A DNA stretch of 64,000 bases from an uncultured Clostridia bacterium (GTDB lineage: Bacteria > Bacillota > Clostridia > UMGS1810), in contig CAKSTL010000003.1 in the NCBI GenBank assembly GCA_934500875.1, positions 124,001-188,000 of the forward strand, read 5' to 3'. Below the pieces are notes generated by a model that saw nothing but the letters and a program-made list of their open reading frames with translations, was not told the DNA's origin and did no database searches. This document shows, one piece after another, positions 34,644 through 43,415 of this stretch (position 1 is its first letter; each line of letters begins with the position of its first letter). The position numbers and the translations under genes were made by a program.

Positions 34644-36974
34644 ATGATAAAAACTATGTCACTGCACCCCGATTCGTTATATGATGCGCCCTATCGGGAT
34701 GTCTTGTTTGATACGGATGATTTTTCGCCCGTTAAGTTTGAATATAAGGGAGAGTACGCCGACGAAAAGGGTGTGACAATAATTACGCAGTCGGGCGATA
34801 ACATAAGGCTTGAAAGTACTTTTGACAATACCCTGCGATTTCGCATAACAAAGGGCGGACAGACGGTTTTGCCCACTGTGACCGAAAGGCTGGGGCTTAT
34901 TGATACAAGCGGAGAAAAGAATAAATATTTTTACGAATTTAAGGATAATATTTTATATTTTTCAAACAGCAAGCTTAATTTTAAGTGCGACTTTGAAAGC
35001 GGAGAATTTGAATTTTCGGACAAACTGCAAAATGTGCTTTTGTCAACCGTAAACGGAGGCGTAAATGTTTCGGAAAACGATGTGAAATATTCGGGAATAC
35101 GCAGCCTTACAACGTTTAAGCACGGCGAAAAAGAAAGATTTTTCGGCTTCGGCGCAAGAATGTATAAGATGGACAGAACAGGCTCATCCGCTGATATTTT
35201 CTCTGAAAAGGGCGGCACAAAAAACGGTGATTACGGCGGATTTCCGGTGCCGTACTTTATAAGCACAAAGGGTTACGGGCTGTTTTTTAACAATCCGTGG
35301 CCTCACGTTTATTTTGATATGGCAAAAACCGAGAGCGATAAATGGTATATAAATTCTCCCGGCGGCGATTATGATATATTTGTGTTTGCCGGTAAGGTGA
35401 GTGACATTACAAAGCGGTATACGGCAATAACAGGCAGAAACCGGATGCCGAAAAAATATCTTATGGGATATTGGTGCAGCAGCCTTATGTTTGACGAGGC
35501 GGACGCTGTTTTAAAGGATATTGAAAAAATGAAAGATGGCGGCTATCCGCTTGACGCAATCGTGATAGACGGTCCGTGGAGGGGCGGCAAAAACTTTATA
35601 AAAGATTATAAATCGGGTTGGGGATATCCTTCAAACGATTATAACTGGCACCCCGATTTCGGCGACGGTGCGGGTATGATAAAAAAGCTTGAAAAAGACG
35701 GAATTAAAACCGTTCTTCACATAAATTCGTGCTCGTTTAAGCCCGAAACCGCAATACCGAACATTGCAAAGGGGCTTTTAAGGCAAGTGAAAACCGAAAC
35801 CGTTCCCGAGCTTATGACGGACAAGGGAAGAAATTTTTATAAAGGATTTTTAAAGCCCCGCATTGACGACGGTGTAAAACAGTGGTGGACAGACCATTCC
35901 GACAGGGTAAGCGGCGAAATAGCGCAGGGCATACCGTCCCGAAACCTTTTCGGCGTTTTGTGGAACAGATTAATATCGGAAACCATGGCTGAAAACGGTG
36001 TGGAAAATCATATGTCGCTTTCAAGAGGCGGCGGTATAGGAAGCCAGAAATACGCACTGCCGTGGGCAGGCGATACCGAGTTTGGTATTCACCGTTTTAA
36101 AGAAGATATTTGGTATATTTTAAATGCGTCGCTTGCAGGCTTTACGCTTTGCGGATATGACCTGGGCGGCTTTATGCGGAAAAACAAGGATGAAGGCGAC
36201 GCAAATGCAGAACAGTTTGAAATCAACAACATTGCAAGAAGGGTTTGCCAGAGTATGATATTTTGCCCTATGCCCCGTATGCACAACGGAGATACGGCAG
36301 AACCGAAATGGCCGTGGAACTGCCCGGAAGAAACGCAAAAGCTTTACAAAGACTGTTTAAAATTCAGATACAGGTTTATTCCAAATATCTATTCGTATGC
36401 TGTAAATGCCGTTAAAACGGGCGAGCCGATTCTCAGACCGCTGTTTTACAACGACCTTGAAAATGAAAAGCTTTATGGCATAGACACTGAATTTTATCTC
36501 GGCGACGACATTCTGTTTGCGCCCGTGACGAATAAGGACGAGCTGAAAAAAGAGGTTTATCTGCCGTGCGGCGTTTGGGTTGATTTTTGGACAAAAAAGG
36601 TTTATGAGGGCGACAGAAACATTATAAAAAGCACACCGCTTTTGCAAAAAGAGGGACTGCCTATTTTTATAAGACAGGGCGGCGGTCTGGCATTTTATGC
36701 CGACTGCAATCATCTTGAGGAGTGTATTCCCGGTTACCTTGAAATTGAGCTTTATCCCGACGATTTTGCAAAATTAACTCTTATCGAAAGCGAAGATGTT
36801 GCAAATGAATTTTCGTGTTCGGTTAAAGACGGAAAAATAGAAATTACGGCGCAAAACAATTCTGACAGGCAAAGAACATACAAATTCAGAGTTTTTGTTA
36901 ATTCGGCCGTTTATGAAAAAGAAATAAAGGCTGACGCAAAAAGTGTCAAAAATTATGAAATTCCAATGCGCTGA
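34644..36974 (+). CDS. Cytoplasmic GH31-family alpha-glycosidase
   Basis: A 776-residue enzyme without signal peptide. The N-terminal galactose-mutarotase-like domain (about 1-240) is followed by the catalytic TIM barrel (about 255-590) and C-terminal beta domains. The nucleophile region reads QWWTDHSDRV (D417 or D420) and the acid/base is expected at D477 in WAGDTEF; GYWCSSLMFDE and PMPRMHNGDTAEPKWPWNC are the other barrel landmarks. GH31 covers alpha-glucosidase, alpha-xylosidase, alpha-galactosidase and related activities; the subfamily cannot be fixed by eye. Lack of a signal implies it acts on imported oligosaccharides. It is the last gene of operon A, ended by the terminator at 37017. 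Confidence 0.9.
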   Translation: MIKTMSLHPDSLYDAPYRDVLFDTDDFSPVKFEYKGEYADEKGVTIITQSGDNIRLESTFDNTLRFRITKGGQTVLPTVTERLGLIDTSGEKNKYFYEFKDNILYFSNSKLNFKCDFESGEFEFSDKLQNVLLSTVNGGVNVSENDVKYSGIRSLTTFKHGEKERFFGFGARMYKMDRTGSSADIFSEKGGTKNGDYGGFPVPYFISTKGYGLFFNNPWPHVYFDMAKTESDKWYINSPGGDYDIFVFAGKVSDITKRYTAITGRNRMPKKYLMGYWCSSLMFDEADAVLKDIEKMKDGGYPLDAIVIDGPWRGGKNFIKDYKSGWGYPSNDYNWHPDFGDGAGMIKKLEKDGIKTVLHINSCSFKPETAIPNIAKGLLRQVKTETVPELMTDKGRNFYKGFLKPRIDDGVKQWWTDHSDRVSGEIAQGIPSRNLFGVLWNRLISETMAENGVENHMSLSRGGGIGSQKYALPWAGDTEFGIHRFKEDIWYILNASLAGFTLCGYDLGGFMRKNKDEGDANAEQFEINNIARRVCQSMIFCPMPRMHNGDTAEPKWPWNCPEETQKLYKDCLKFRYRFIPNIYSYAVNAVKTGEPILRPLFYNDLENEKLYGIDTEFYLGDDILFAPVTNKDELKKEVYLPCGVWVDFWTKKVYEGDRNIIKSTPLLQKEGLPIFIRQGGGLAFYADCNHLEECIPGYLEIELYPDDFAKLTLIESEDVANEFSCSVKDGKIEITAQNNSDRQRTYKFRVFVNSAVYEKEIKADAKSVKNYEIPMR

Positions 36975-37016
36975 CTGCGCTTTCCGCAATAATATGCGGC
37001 ATTTTTAAAAATTCTG

Positions 37017-37067
37017 CGGTGTACTGAAATAAAACGGCTGACGGCTTGTTTCGGTACACCGTTTTTT
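37017..37067 (+). terminator. Strong Rho-independent terminator of operon A
   Basis: A 16-bp stem (37017-37032 with 37046-37061, two G-U pairs) around a 13-base loop, followed by six Ts (37062-37067). It lies 42 bases after the GH31 stop codon. Confidence 0.9.
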
Positions 37068-37097
37068 GCTGCCGTCAACCCTGTTTTATTGCTTTAA

Positions 37098-37320
37098 TAC
37101 GTTCGCGGAAACGATAGCAACCCGAACATTTCCATGATTACGTCCGCAACTTGTACGGTTGTAAATATTTTCGGCGATTGGCAGCTTGTTTATCCTCTTG
37201 CAAAAGGGGTTGCGGGTGCAGCATTTGCCCCGGAATTTTTATATCCGTCCTTTTAAGCGGCGTAAGGATAAAGATTTTCTTATGAAAAAACGGTTTGTTC
37301 CGAAAGCCACAGCCCGATAA
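37098..37320 (+). pseudogene. Probable relic of a MATE-family efflux transporter gene
   Basis: In one frame 37098-37256 gives 52 residues that read like the middle of a MepA-type MATE protein: a VRGNDSNP-x-x-SMI segment, then VVNIFGDWQLVYP and GVAGAAFA, where family members have (F/V)RNDGNPKLAM, NI-x-x-D-x-x-(F/L)-(I/V)-x-P and GxxGAAxAT. A stop and frame change follow; another frame to 37320 gives a basic segment (RRKDKDFL, KKRFVPK) like the loop after that helix. No start codon, upstream half or downstream half is present. The reading rests on short motif matches, so it is moderate to low in confidence. Confidence 0.45.
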
Positions 37321-37581
37321 GGAAGCATTGGTTTTGAAAGCAGTATTTTAAGTTTATACTTCGTCAAAAATACACCGTATACGTTAAGTATTACGGTGTA
37401 TTTTTTTCTTGTCTAAAGCTTAAACTCCAACCTTCAAAACTGCTTTGCACCCTGAAAACAAATTTTTTGATGAAGTTTAAGGCAAAAAAGCGAGTAATCC
37501 TGTCGGATTTAGAGCTTTTTTAACGCAGAAATTCGCAAAAAATTTGTTTTCAGGGCAATGCTTCCTTGTCGGGCTGTGGCT
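37305..37581. repeat. 277-bp element of nested inverted repeats (MITE-like or structured RNA)
   Basis: The outer arms are 26 bp, 37305-37330 (beginning AGCCACAGCCCGATAAGG) and 37556-37581 inverted, differing at one position. Inside are two adjoining hairpins. The first spans 37331-37440 (GTTTTGAA with TTCAAAAC, AGTTTA with TAAACT, and a perfect 14-bp tip at 37366-37379 with 37392-37405). The second spans 37450-37555 (perfect 20-bp arms at 37450-37469 and 37536-37555, AAAAAAGC with GCTTTTTT, and AATCC with GGATT). The whole would fold as a three-way junction. There is no ORF. Long terminal inverted repeats, small size and position next to a gene relic suggest a miniature mobile element; a transcribed RNA is the alternative. 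Confidence 0.7.
37366..37407. terminator. Bidirectional hairpin terminator inside the 277-bp element
   Basis: AAAAATACACCGTA (37366-37379) pairs perfectly with 37392-37405 and continues into a T-run to 37407; on the minus strand the A-run supplies the T-tract. It could end read-through from both convergent sides. Confidence 0.6.
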
Positions 37582-37586
37582 AATCT

Positions 37587-39812
37587 TTAAGCCTTTTTTT
37601 GTTTTTTGTATTCCGAGGGTGTAAATCCTACAACCGCCTTAAAGTTTCTTATAAATGTATTTCGGTTTGTAAAGCCTGTTTTAAGATAAATTTCGTTCAG
37701 CGGACTTTCGCTTTCCGCTATAAGCTGTTTTGCTTTTTCAATTCTCGTCTGCGAAAGAAAATCGCTGAAATTTACACCCAGCGAAGATTTTATTTTCTTT
37801 GAAAGGTGCTTGGGCGTAACGTTAAAATTCTTGGCGATTTCGTCAAGGCAAAGCGTACATTCGCAGTAGTGCTCGGTTATATATTTTATTATATCTTCAA
37901 TTTCTATTTTTCCTTTATATATGTTGTTGTGAGTCGCTTTTTCAATCATATTTATCATAAAATTATTAATTTCTTCGGGCGAACACAAAATTATTTCCGA
38001 AATCAGCTCCAAATCGCTTTTATCGTCGGTTGAATACTGAATTCCCTTTGTGGCAAGCGCCTTGAAAATGCATACAAGAAGCTGACTGTAAAGCTTTAGC
38101 ATATTCTTTTCGGAGGTGCGGTTGTTAACGTTGTTTTTTATGATGTTTTCAAGGTGATTTTTTGCCTCGTCCTGCTTTAAAGAAATGATATAGTTGTAAA
38201 GCTTTGTTTCGTCCGTCTGGCTGAAAATATACATTTTTTTGTTTTCGGAGGAATAATTGTATTTTTCAATGCTGTTAAACTGCGCCAGCAGCGAGAGCGA
38301 TTTATCCGCCTCGGAATAGGCAGTCTTAAGACCCGAAATCTGGCGGTGCACTTCGCTTATGCCGAACTGCGCCTTTACATATTCTTTGTCGTATTCAAAA
38401 AGAGATTTTATTGTGTCAATATGCTTTGCAATGCGGCTGTCAATGTCATCACCCGTATTGTCAAAATTAAGGATTATAAAAAATATATTTTCCTTTTCGT
38501 TAAGCACCGTTGTGTCAAAATCCTGCGAAAAGGTTGTGCTGAGTATTCCCGAAATGCCTTCAGAAATGCTTTTTTTGCCATCGCTTGACAAATCGGCGGA
38601 AAATGTATTGTAAAAAACAAATCTCACTGCAACGGCTGCAAAATATTCATATTTAAAATCAAACCTTTTATATTCGTCGTAAGAATTGCCGTAGGACGAA
38701 TCGGTTGACGAATTTAAAAAATCCGCAAGAAGCTTTTTGCGCAGAAACGGCGATATCACCATATGTTTTTGCTCCAAAAGCGTGTTTTTTGTGACAATTT
38801 CATTATGGCTTTTTGTTGTGACAAACGATAAAAACAGTATTATTACAAAAAACAGTATGCTGACAATAACAACATAGAGCATAGACGATTTAAGCTTCTG
38901 ATTGATAAAGCCGGTGTCGATTGCGCAAAGATAGCTGTATCCCATAATGCTTCGGGTGGGAGAGAGTGTGGTGATTAAAAATTCGCTTCCCGAACCGTCT
39001 TTGTAAATTCCCGTATGCGTTTCTTGCTTTACCAGAGAATTGTAAATTTCGTTGTTCAAAATTGTATTAAGACTTCCCTGCGGCGTCGGAAAAGCACGCA
39101 GAGTGCGGTTGTTTATAAGATAAAAGTTTGTCTGCGGCGGAACGTCATAGCTTTTGAATTTTAAAATAAGGCTGTCTATATCTATGCAGACTATAAGGCA
39201 GTTGCTTGAATCTATGTCGGCTATTTTTGTGAAAACAACGGGAAGTATATTTTTCTCCGAATCGGAAAGAAATACCTTTGTCGGAGGGAGAATCTGATAA
39301 TCCTTAAGCGGATTTATAAACGTGTTCCAAAAAAGCACATTGTATTCTTCAAAATTGTATTTGTCCGAAAGAAAACTGTCCGCACCGAAAACTCCGTCGC
39401 TTGTTATAATCTTTTTTGCGGTGCGCTCAAACAGAATTACCGTGTCCACTATCGGATTGTCGGTTTTAAAATCTTCAAATTCGGCGCACGCTTTGTTAAC
39501 CTGACTGTCCGAAATTGTTTTGCTTGGCGAGTATCCGAACAAATCGGCAAAATTTTGGTCGTCCGAAAGCGTTTTTGTGTTGTTTATTGTCTGCACAACG
39601 CTGTTTTCTATTTCCTTTGAGGTGTAGTTTAAAATATTTGAATAATTTTCGGCAATAAGCTTTTTATAGGTTGCGTGCTGATAAATATGAAACGAAAAAA
39701 CATACGCAAGGCAGATAATAATTATAAGACCTATAGATATCGGAATTGTAATGTTCTTTTTGGCAAAAGAAAAATTTTTGCCTGAATTTTTTAAAAAAGA
39801 TATGTGTTTCAT
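37587..39812 (-). CDS. Membrane-bound AraC-family sensor-regulator divergent from operon B
   Basis: A 741-residue regulator: TM1 about 22-42, an extracellular sensor region of about 250 residues with a dCache-like look (DTVILFERTAKKIITSDGVFG; FYLINNRTLRAFP), TM2 about 302-325, a cytoplasmic degenerate GGDEF-like region (about 370-520), and a C-terminal AraC double helix-turn-helix (about 640-741: CLDEIAKNFNVTPKHLSKKI; NTFIRNFKAVVGFTPSEYKKQ). I use the ATG at 39812, with GAGGGG just upstream, rather than the TTG four codons earlier. It faces away from operon B across a promoter region rich in inverted repeats and is its likely activator. Confidence 0.85.
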   Translation of the reverse strand: MKHISFLKNSGKNFSFAKKNITIPISIGLIIIICLAYVFSFHIYQHATYKKLIAENYSNILNYTSKEIENSVVQTINNTKTLSDDQNFADLFGYSPSKTISDSQVNKACAEFEDFKTDNPIVDTVILFERTAKKIITSDGVFGADSFLSDKYNFEEYNVLFWNTFINPLKDYQILPPTKVFLSDSEKNILPVVFTKIADIDSSNCLIVCIDIDSLILKFKSYDVPPQTNFYLINNRTLRAFPTPQGSLNTILNNEIYNSLVKQETHTGIYKDGSGSEFLITTLSPTRSIMGYSYLCAIDTGFINQKLKSSMLYVVIVSILFFVIILFLSFVTTKSHNEIVTKNTLLEQKHMVISPFLRKKLLADFLNSSTDSSYGNSYDEYKRFDFKYEYFAAVAVRFVFYNTFSADLSSDGKKSISEGISGILSTTFSQDFDTTVLNEKENIFFIILNFDNTGDDIDSRIAKHIDTIKSLFEYDKEYVKAQFGISEVHRQISGLKTAYSEADKSLSLLAQFNSIEKYNYSSENKKMYIFSQTDETKLYNYIISLKQDEAKNHLENIIKNNVNNRTSEKNMLKLYSQLLVCIFKALATKGIQYSTDDKSDLELISEIILCSPEEINNFMINMIEKATHNNIYKGKIEIEDIIKYITEHYCECTLCLDEIAKNFNVTPKHLSKKIKSSLGVNFSDFLSQTRIEKAKQLIAESESPLNEIYLKTGFTNRNTFIRNFKAVVGFTPSEYKKQKKA

Positions 39813-39881
39813 AAATCCCCTCAAAATAACATACGGTATTTATTTTTCGGCAGTTTTCACGGCTGCTTATGATAAGAATAT

Positions 39882-39981
39882 AACATTTTTCCTTTTCTAA
39901 GTCAAATAATTGTTGCAAAAAATAGAAAAGTGTTACTTGAGGAAAAATGTAACTTATCAAAAACAAGCCAAGTGTTACAAT
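39882..39981. promoter_or_regulatory. Operon B promoter with clustered repeats
   Basis: Plus strand: TTATCA (39954-39959), 16 bp, TACAAT (39976-39981) with a TG extended -10. Upstream, CTTTTCTA (near 39892) is inverted as TAGAAAAG (39923-39930), and ACATTTTTCC is inverted as GGAAAAATGT (39941-39950). GTGTTAC, TGTAAC and GTGTTAC recur between 39930 and 39978. Such clusters are typical of AraC-family target regions; the assignment is by position. Confidence 0.5.
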
Positions 39982-40078
39982 GCGTAATTATCGCTCTTGA
40001 AAAGGAAAACCCGAAATTATATGATGAATGTAAGATACAGGCAAGCAAAAAATAAAAAAGGAGATGCAAAGTAAAGTT

Positions 40079-41470
40079 ATGAAAAAAGTTAATTTTAAAA
40101 AAGCCGTTGCGGTCATCCTGTCGGCAGCCGCAATAAGCGGATGTTTTTCGGGCTGCGGTTTAAAGGCAGGCAAAAAAAGCGGCAAGGTTCAGCTTACGGT
40201 AAGCAACTGGCCTGCCGACACTTCGGTGACCAACAAGGCTCTTTACGAAGGCTGGAAGGCAAAAATGGAAGAAAAGTATCCGGATATTGAGGTTGTGCCC
40301 GACAAATCGGTATACGACCCGAAAACATTTTTTGCAAAAGCAAGCAGCGGACAGCTTCCTACCATTATATTAACTCCGCTTACCGAGCTTGACAAAATAG
40401 TTGACGCAGGATATGCGGCGGACCTTACATCTTATATGGAAAAATATAAATACACCGAGAGTATGAATCCCACGCTCCGTGAATTTGTCACAAGGGACGA
40501 TAAACTCTGGGCGCTTCCCACAAACATATACGCAATGGGTCTTTACTGTAACAGAAAGCTTTTTGAAAAGGCGGGTCTTGTTAACAGTGACGGAACGCTT
40601 ATGTATCCCAAAACCTACGACGAGCTTATAACGACTGCAAAAACCATTACCGAAAAAACCGGCGAGGCAGGGTTTGCAACCGGAACAATGAACAACACCG
40701 GCGGCTGGCTCTTTATGAATATAGCGTGGTCGTTCGGTGTTGACTTTATGGAAGAAAAAAACGGAAAATGGAAAGCGGCGTTTGACAGCAAGGAATGTAT
40801 CGACGCAATTAACTACATTAAAGATTTGAAATGGAAATACAATGTTCTTCCGGACAATACCCTTATAGACCAGGCAGAGCTCAGAAAGCTTTATGCGCTC
40901 GGCAAGGTGGGTATGGTGTTTACCGCTCCGCCCGACAACGCTCTTGTAAGAGATTACAATATGTCGAAAGACGACCAGTATGTTGTAAGAGTTCCCGAAG
41001 GACCTGCCGGAAGATATGCTCAGATGGGCGGAAACCTTTATATGATAAGCAACACTGCGACTGACGAAGAAATAGACGCAGCATTCAAATGGTTTGAAAT
41101 TATCGGAAAATCTCCTTCCTTGACGGACGAGAGCAAATCCGCCCTTGAAAAAGAGCTTGAAACTTATAATAAAGACGGCTGGGTTGTTACGGAAAAACAG
41201 TTCTTTGATATCTGGGTAAACAAAGACAGAACAGAGGCCGAAAACGCTGTAAGGAAAAAATATACAAACGTAAAACCCGAGGCGTTTGAAGATTACTTCA
41301 GCTTTGAGGATGTAATTGTAAAGGCGGAAGAAAAGGTTGCCGCACAGCAGCTCTACAGCACGCTCGATTCGGTAATCCAAGCGGTGTTGACCGATAAAAA
41401 CGCAGATGTTGCGGCGCTTGTAAAACAGGCTGCGCAGGATTTTGAAAAAAACAATCTTAATGATAAATAG
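40079..41470 (+). CDS. Extracellular sugar-binding lipoprotein, family 1
   Basis: A 463-residue lipoprotein receptor. The signal reads MKKVNFKKAVAVILSAAAIS followed by two possible lipidation cysteines (ISGC, FSGC, about residues 21 and 25). The mature part has the family-1 pattern: VQLTVSNWPAD, PDIEVVPDKS, LPTIILTPLTELDKIVDAGYAADLTSYMEK-like hinge, and ALPTNIYAMGLYCNRKLFEKAGL. The ATG at 40064 abuts the AAGGAG and cannot use it, so 40079 is chosen despite a long 15-base spacing. It feeds the two permeases downstream. Confidence 0.9.
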   Translation: MKKVNFKKAVAVILSAAAISGCFSGCGLKAGKKSGKVQLTVSNWPADTSVTNKALYEGWKAKMEEKYPDIEVVPDKSVYDPKTFFAKASSGQLPTIILTPLTELDKIVDAGYAADLTSYMEKYKYTESMNPTLREFVTRDDKLWALPTNIYAMGLYCNRKLFEKAGLVNSDGTLMYPKTYDELITTAKTITEKTGEAGFATGTMNNTGGWLFMNIAWSFGVDFMEEKNGKWKAAFDSKECIDAINYIKDLKWKYNVLPDNTLIDQAELRKLYALGKVGMVFTAPPDNALVRDYNMSKDDQYVVRVPEGPAGRYAQMGGNLYMISNTATDEEIDAAFKWFEIIGKSPSLTDESKSALEKELETYNKDGWVVTEKQFFDIWVNKDRTEAENAVRKKYTNVKPEAFEDYFSFEDVIVKAEEKVAAQQLYSTLDSVIQAVLTDKNADVAALVKQAAQDFEKNNLNDK

Positions 41471-41547
41471 ACATCCGAAAGAGGGCAATATGTCTGTTTA
41501 AAACAGTAAATTACTTTCTTTCTTATTAAACGCAAAAGGGTGAAAAA

Positions 41548-42468
41548 ATGAAAACAATATCAAAAAAATCAACCATCGCCTCTAACCGGAAAAACTTTTT
41601 TAAGATAACGGCACACGATATTTCTGCCTGGAGTCTTATGCTTCCGTCGCTGTTTTTATTCTTTTTTATAATGTGGCAGCCTATTTATACCGGCATAAAA
41701 AACTCGTTTTTTGAGCTTAAAGGATATACGGCGGTAGCGTTTGTGTGGTTTGACAACTACAAAAAGGTTTTGAGCGATACGCTCTTTCCGGTTGTGTTAA
41801 AAAACACCTTTTCATATATATTTTGGTCGTTTGTTATAGGATTTCTGCCGCCGTTTATCTGCGCAGTGTTCATAAACGAAATGGTGCATCTTAAAGGATA
41901 CTTTAAATTCAGTATCTATTTTCCGGTTATCATTCCGTCGGTGGCGGTGTATATGATTTGGTACTTCTTTTATCAGCCGGGCGAGGGCGGAATATTAAAT
42001 TATTTTTTAAGCTTATTCAACATTCCGCCGTCAATGTGGCTGCAAAACACAAAACTTACAATTATGCTTATCGTGCTCACAATGTCGTGGCACAGCTTCG
42101 GCGGAACTATGATTACATATCTTGCCGCACTTCAGGGAATTAACCAGGAGCTTTACGAGGCGGCAAAAATTGACGGTGCGGGAATATTTGAAAGAGCAAA
42201 GGTTGTAATATTTCCGCATATGAGAGGTATTCTTCTTCTTATGGCAATAAGGCAGATTATCGGCGTATTCCAGGTTATGGAGCAGCCGCTTATGATGACG
42301 GGCGGCGGACCGAACAATGCCTCTGTTACAATTGCGCTTCAGACGTACAAATATGCATTTGAGTATTACAAAATGCATTATTCGCTCGCACTCAGCACAG
42401 TAACGTTCTGTCTGCTGCTGATTCTTACGGTTATTTATGCATTTGCGGAAAGGAGAATTGACCAATGA
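41548..42468 (+). CDS. ABC sugar importer permease, UgpA/MalF type
   Basis: A 306-residue permease with six helices, a basic N-terminus and the EAA loop EAAKIDGAGIFERAKVVIFP (about residues 207-226). It pairs with the permease that follows, whose start codon overlaps this stop by four bases (ATGA). This is the standard carbohydrate-uptake family 1 layout: receptor, inner permease A, inner permease B, no ATPase. Confidence 0.9.
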   Translation: MKTISKKSTIASNRKNFFKITAHDISAWSLMLPSLFLFFFIMWQPIYTGIKNSFFELKGYTAVAFVWFDNYKKVLSDTLFPVVLKNTFSYIFWSFVIGFLPPFICAVFINEMVHLKGYFKFSIYFPVIIPSVAVYMIWYFFYQPGEGGILNYFLSLFNIPPSMWLQNTKLTIMLIVLTMSWHSFGGTMITYLAALQGINQELYEAAKIDGAGIFERAKVVIFPHMRGILLLMAIRQIIGVFQVMEQPLMMTGGGPNNASVTIALQTYKYAFEYYKMHYSLALSTVTFCLLLILTVIYAFAERRIDQ

Positions 42469-43361
42469 ACAAAAGATTTGCAAATAAAGATACGGGTCTT
42501 ATTGTGGCAACAGATTTTAAAACAACAAAGGCACGGGTTGTTTATTGGATAATGTTTGCATTTCTCATCGCCGCAAGCATTGTTTGCCTTTTCCCGGTGG
42601 TGTGGGTGTTTATGTCGGCGTTTAAAGACCTTGACGAATTTTTGAGCGTTCCGCCGACGATTATACCAAAAACCTTTAATATAAAGAAACTTCCCGAGGT
42701 GTGGAAGCTTTTGAATTTTCAAAGATACTATTTAAACAGTATCTGGCTGGTTATAGGCGACTGCCTCTTTGCGGTGCTTTTTAACGGTATGTTCGGATAC
42801 GTTCTGTCAAGACTTAAGCCAAAGGGGGTAAATCTGGTGTTTACTGCGGTTTTCTGGACTATGCTTATGCCCTCGACCACGAATATGATACCGCTTTTTA
42901 TGACGTTTGTTAATTTCCCGATTGTCCATCTTAACCTGACCGATACATATCTTCCTATGTGGATGATTGCAGGAGCAAACGCATATTTTACGCTGCTTTT
43001 CAGAAGTGCGTTCAACAATATCTCTATGACGTATGTTGAGGCGGCACGAATGGACGGCTGCACCAATGCGGGAATTTTCTTTAAAATTATGGTGCCGCTT
43101 TGTATTCCCACAGTGTTTGTGGTTTTGATTTTCAGCGTTCAGCAGGCTTGGGGAGCGTTTTTATGGCCGTATCTCGTGCTTAAGGACACCGAGATGTTTC
43201 CGATATCGCTCAAGCTTTTTGAACTTAAAAATTCGGGTGTTGCAAGCGACATATACTTTGTGGCAATACTTTTGGCGATTATTCCCCCGGCAATACTTTA
43301 TTGCTTCTTCTCAAAATACATAATGGGCGGAGCAAATGTTTCGGGCGGTATAAAGGGCTGA
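42465..43361 (+). CDS. ABC sugar importer permease, UgpE/MalG type
   Basis: A 298-residue permease with six helices. The EAA loop reads EAARMDGCTNAGIFFKIMVP (about residues 192-211) and the C-terminus YIMGGANVSGGIKG is typical for MalG-type subunits. It is translationally coupled to the preceding gene. Together with the receptor at 40079 it makes the second importer of the region, distinct in subfamily from the LplB/YtcP pair in operon A. Confidence 0.9.
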   Translation: MNKRFANKDTGLIVATDFKTTKARVVYWIMFAFLIAASIVCLFPVVWVFMSAFKDLDEFLSVPPTIIPKTFNIKKLPEVWKLLNFQRYYLNSIWLVIGDCLFAVLFNGMFGYVLSRLKPKGVNLVFTAVFWTMLMPSTTNMIPLFMTFVNFPIVHLNLTDTYLPMWMIAGANAYFTLLFRSAFNNISMTYVEAARMDGCTNAGIFFKIMVPLCIPTVFVVLIFSVQQAWGAFLWPYLVLKDTEMFPISLKLFELKNSGVASDIYFVAILLAIIPPAILYCFFSKYIMGGANVSGGIKG

Positions 43362-43386
43362 TACGGCAAACATAAAGAATTTTATT

Positions 43387-43399
43387 TGTGCATTGCACA
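43387..43399 (+). repeat. Small palindrome before a secreted-protein gene
   Basis: TGTGCA-T-TGCACA forms a perfect 13-base palindrome directly before the ribosome-binding site of the gene at 43416. It may be an operator or an mRNA stem at the permease/secreted-protein boundary; there is no further evidence. Confidence 0.3.
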
Positions 43400-43415
43400 G
43401 GAAAGGAAGATAAAA

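Noticed and set aside
37305..37581. Reading the inverted repeat as an insertion sequence
   Set aside because: There is no transposase frame of any length inside; at most it is a miniature, non-autonomous element.
40370..41488. 372-codon open frame on the minus strand
   Set aside because: It lies entirely antisense to the clearly real sugar-binding lipoprotein gene, is rich in C, F, R and K, and has no family motifs; it is a shadow of codon bias.
41494..41506. CTGTTT-A-AAACAG palindrome between receptor and permease as a terminator
   Set aside because: The stem is only six bp and AT-rich, and the following run is mixed rather than a T-tract; at most a weak attenuator.
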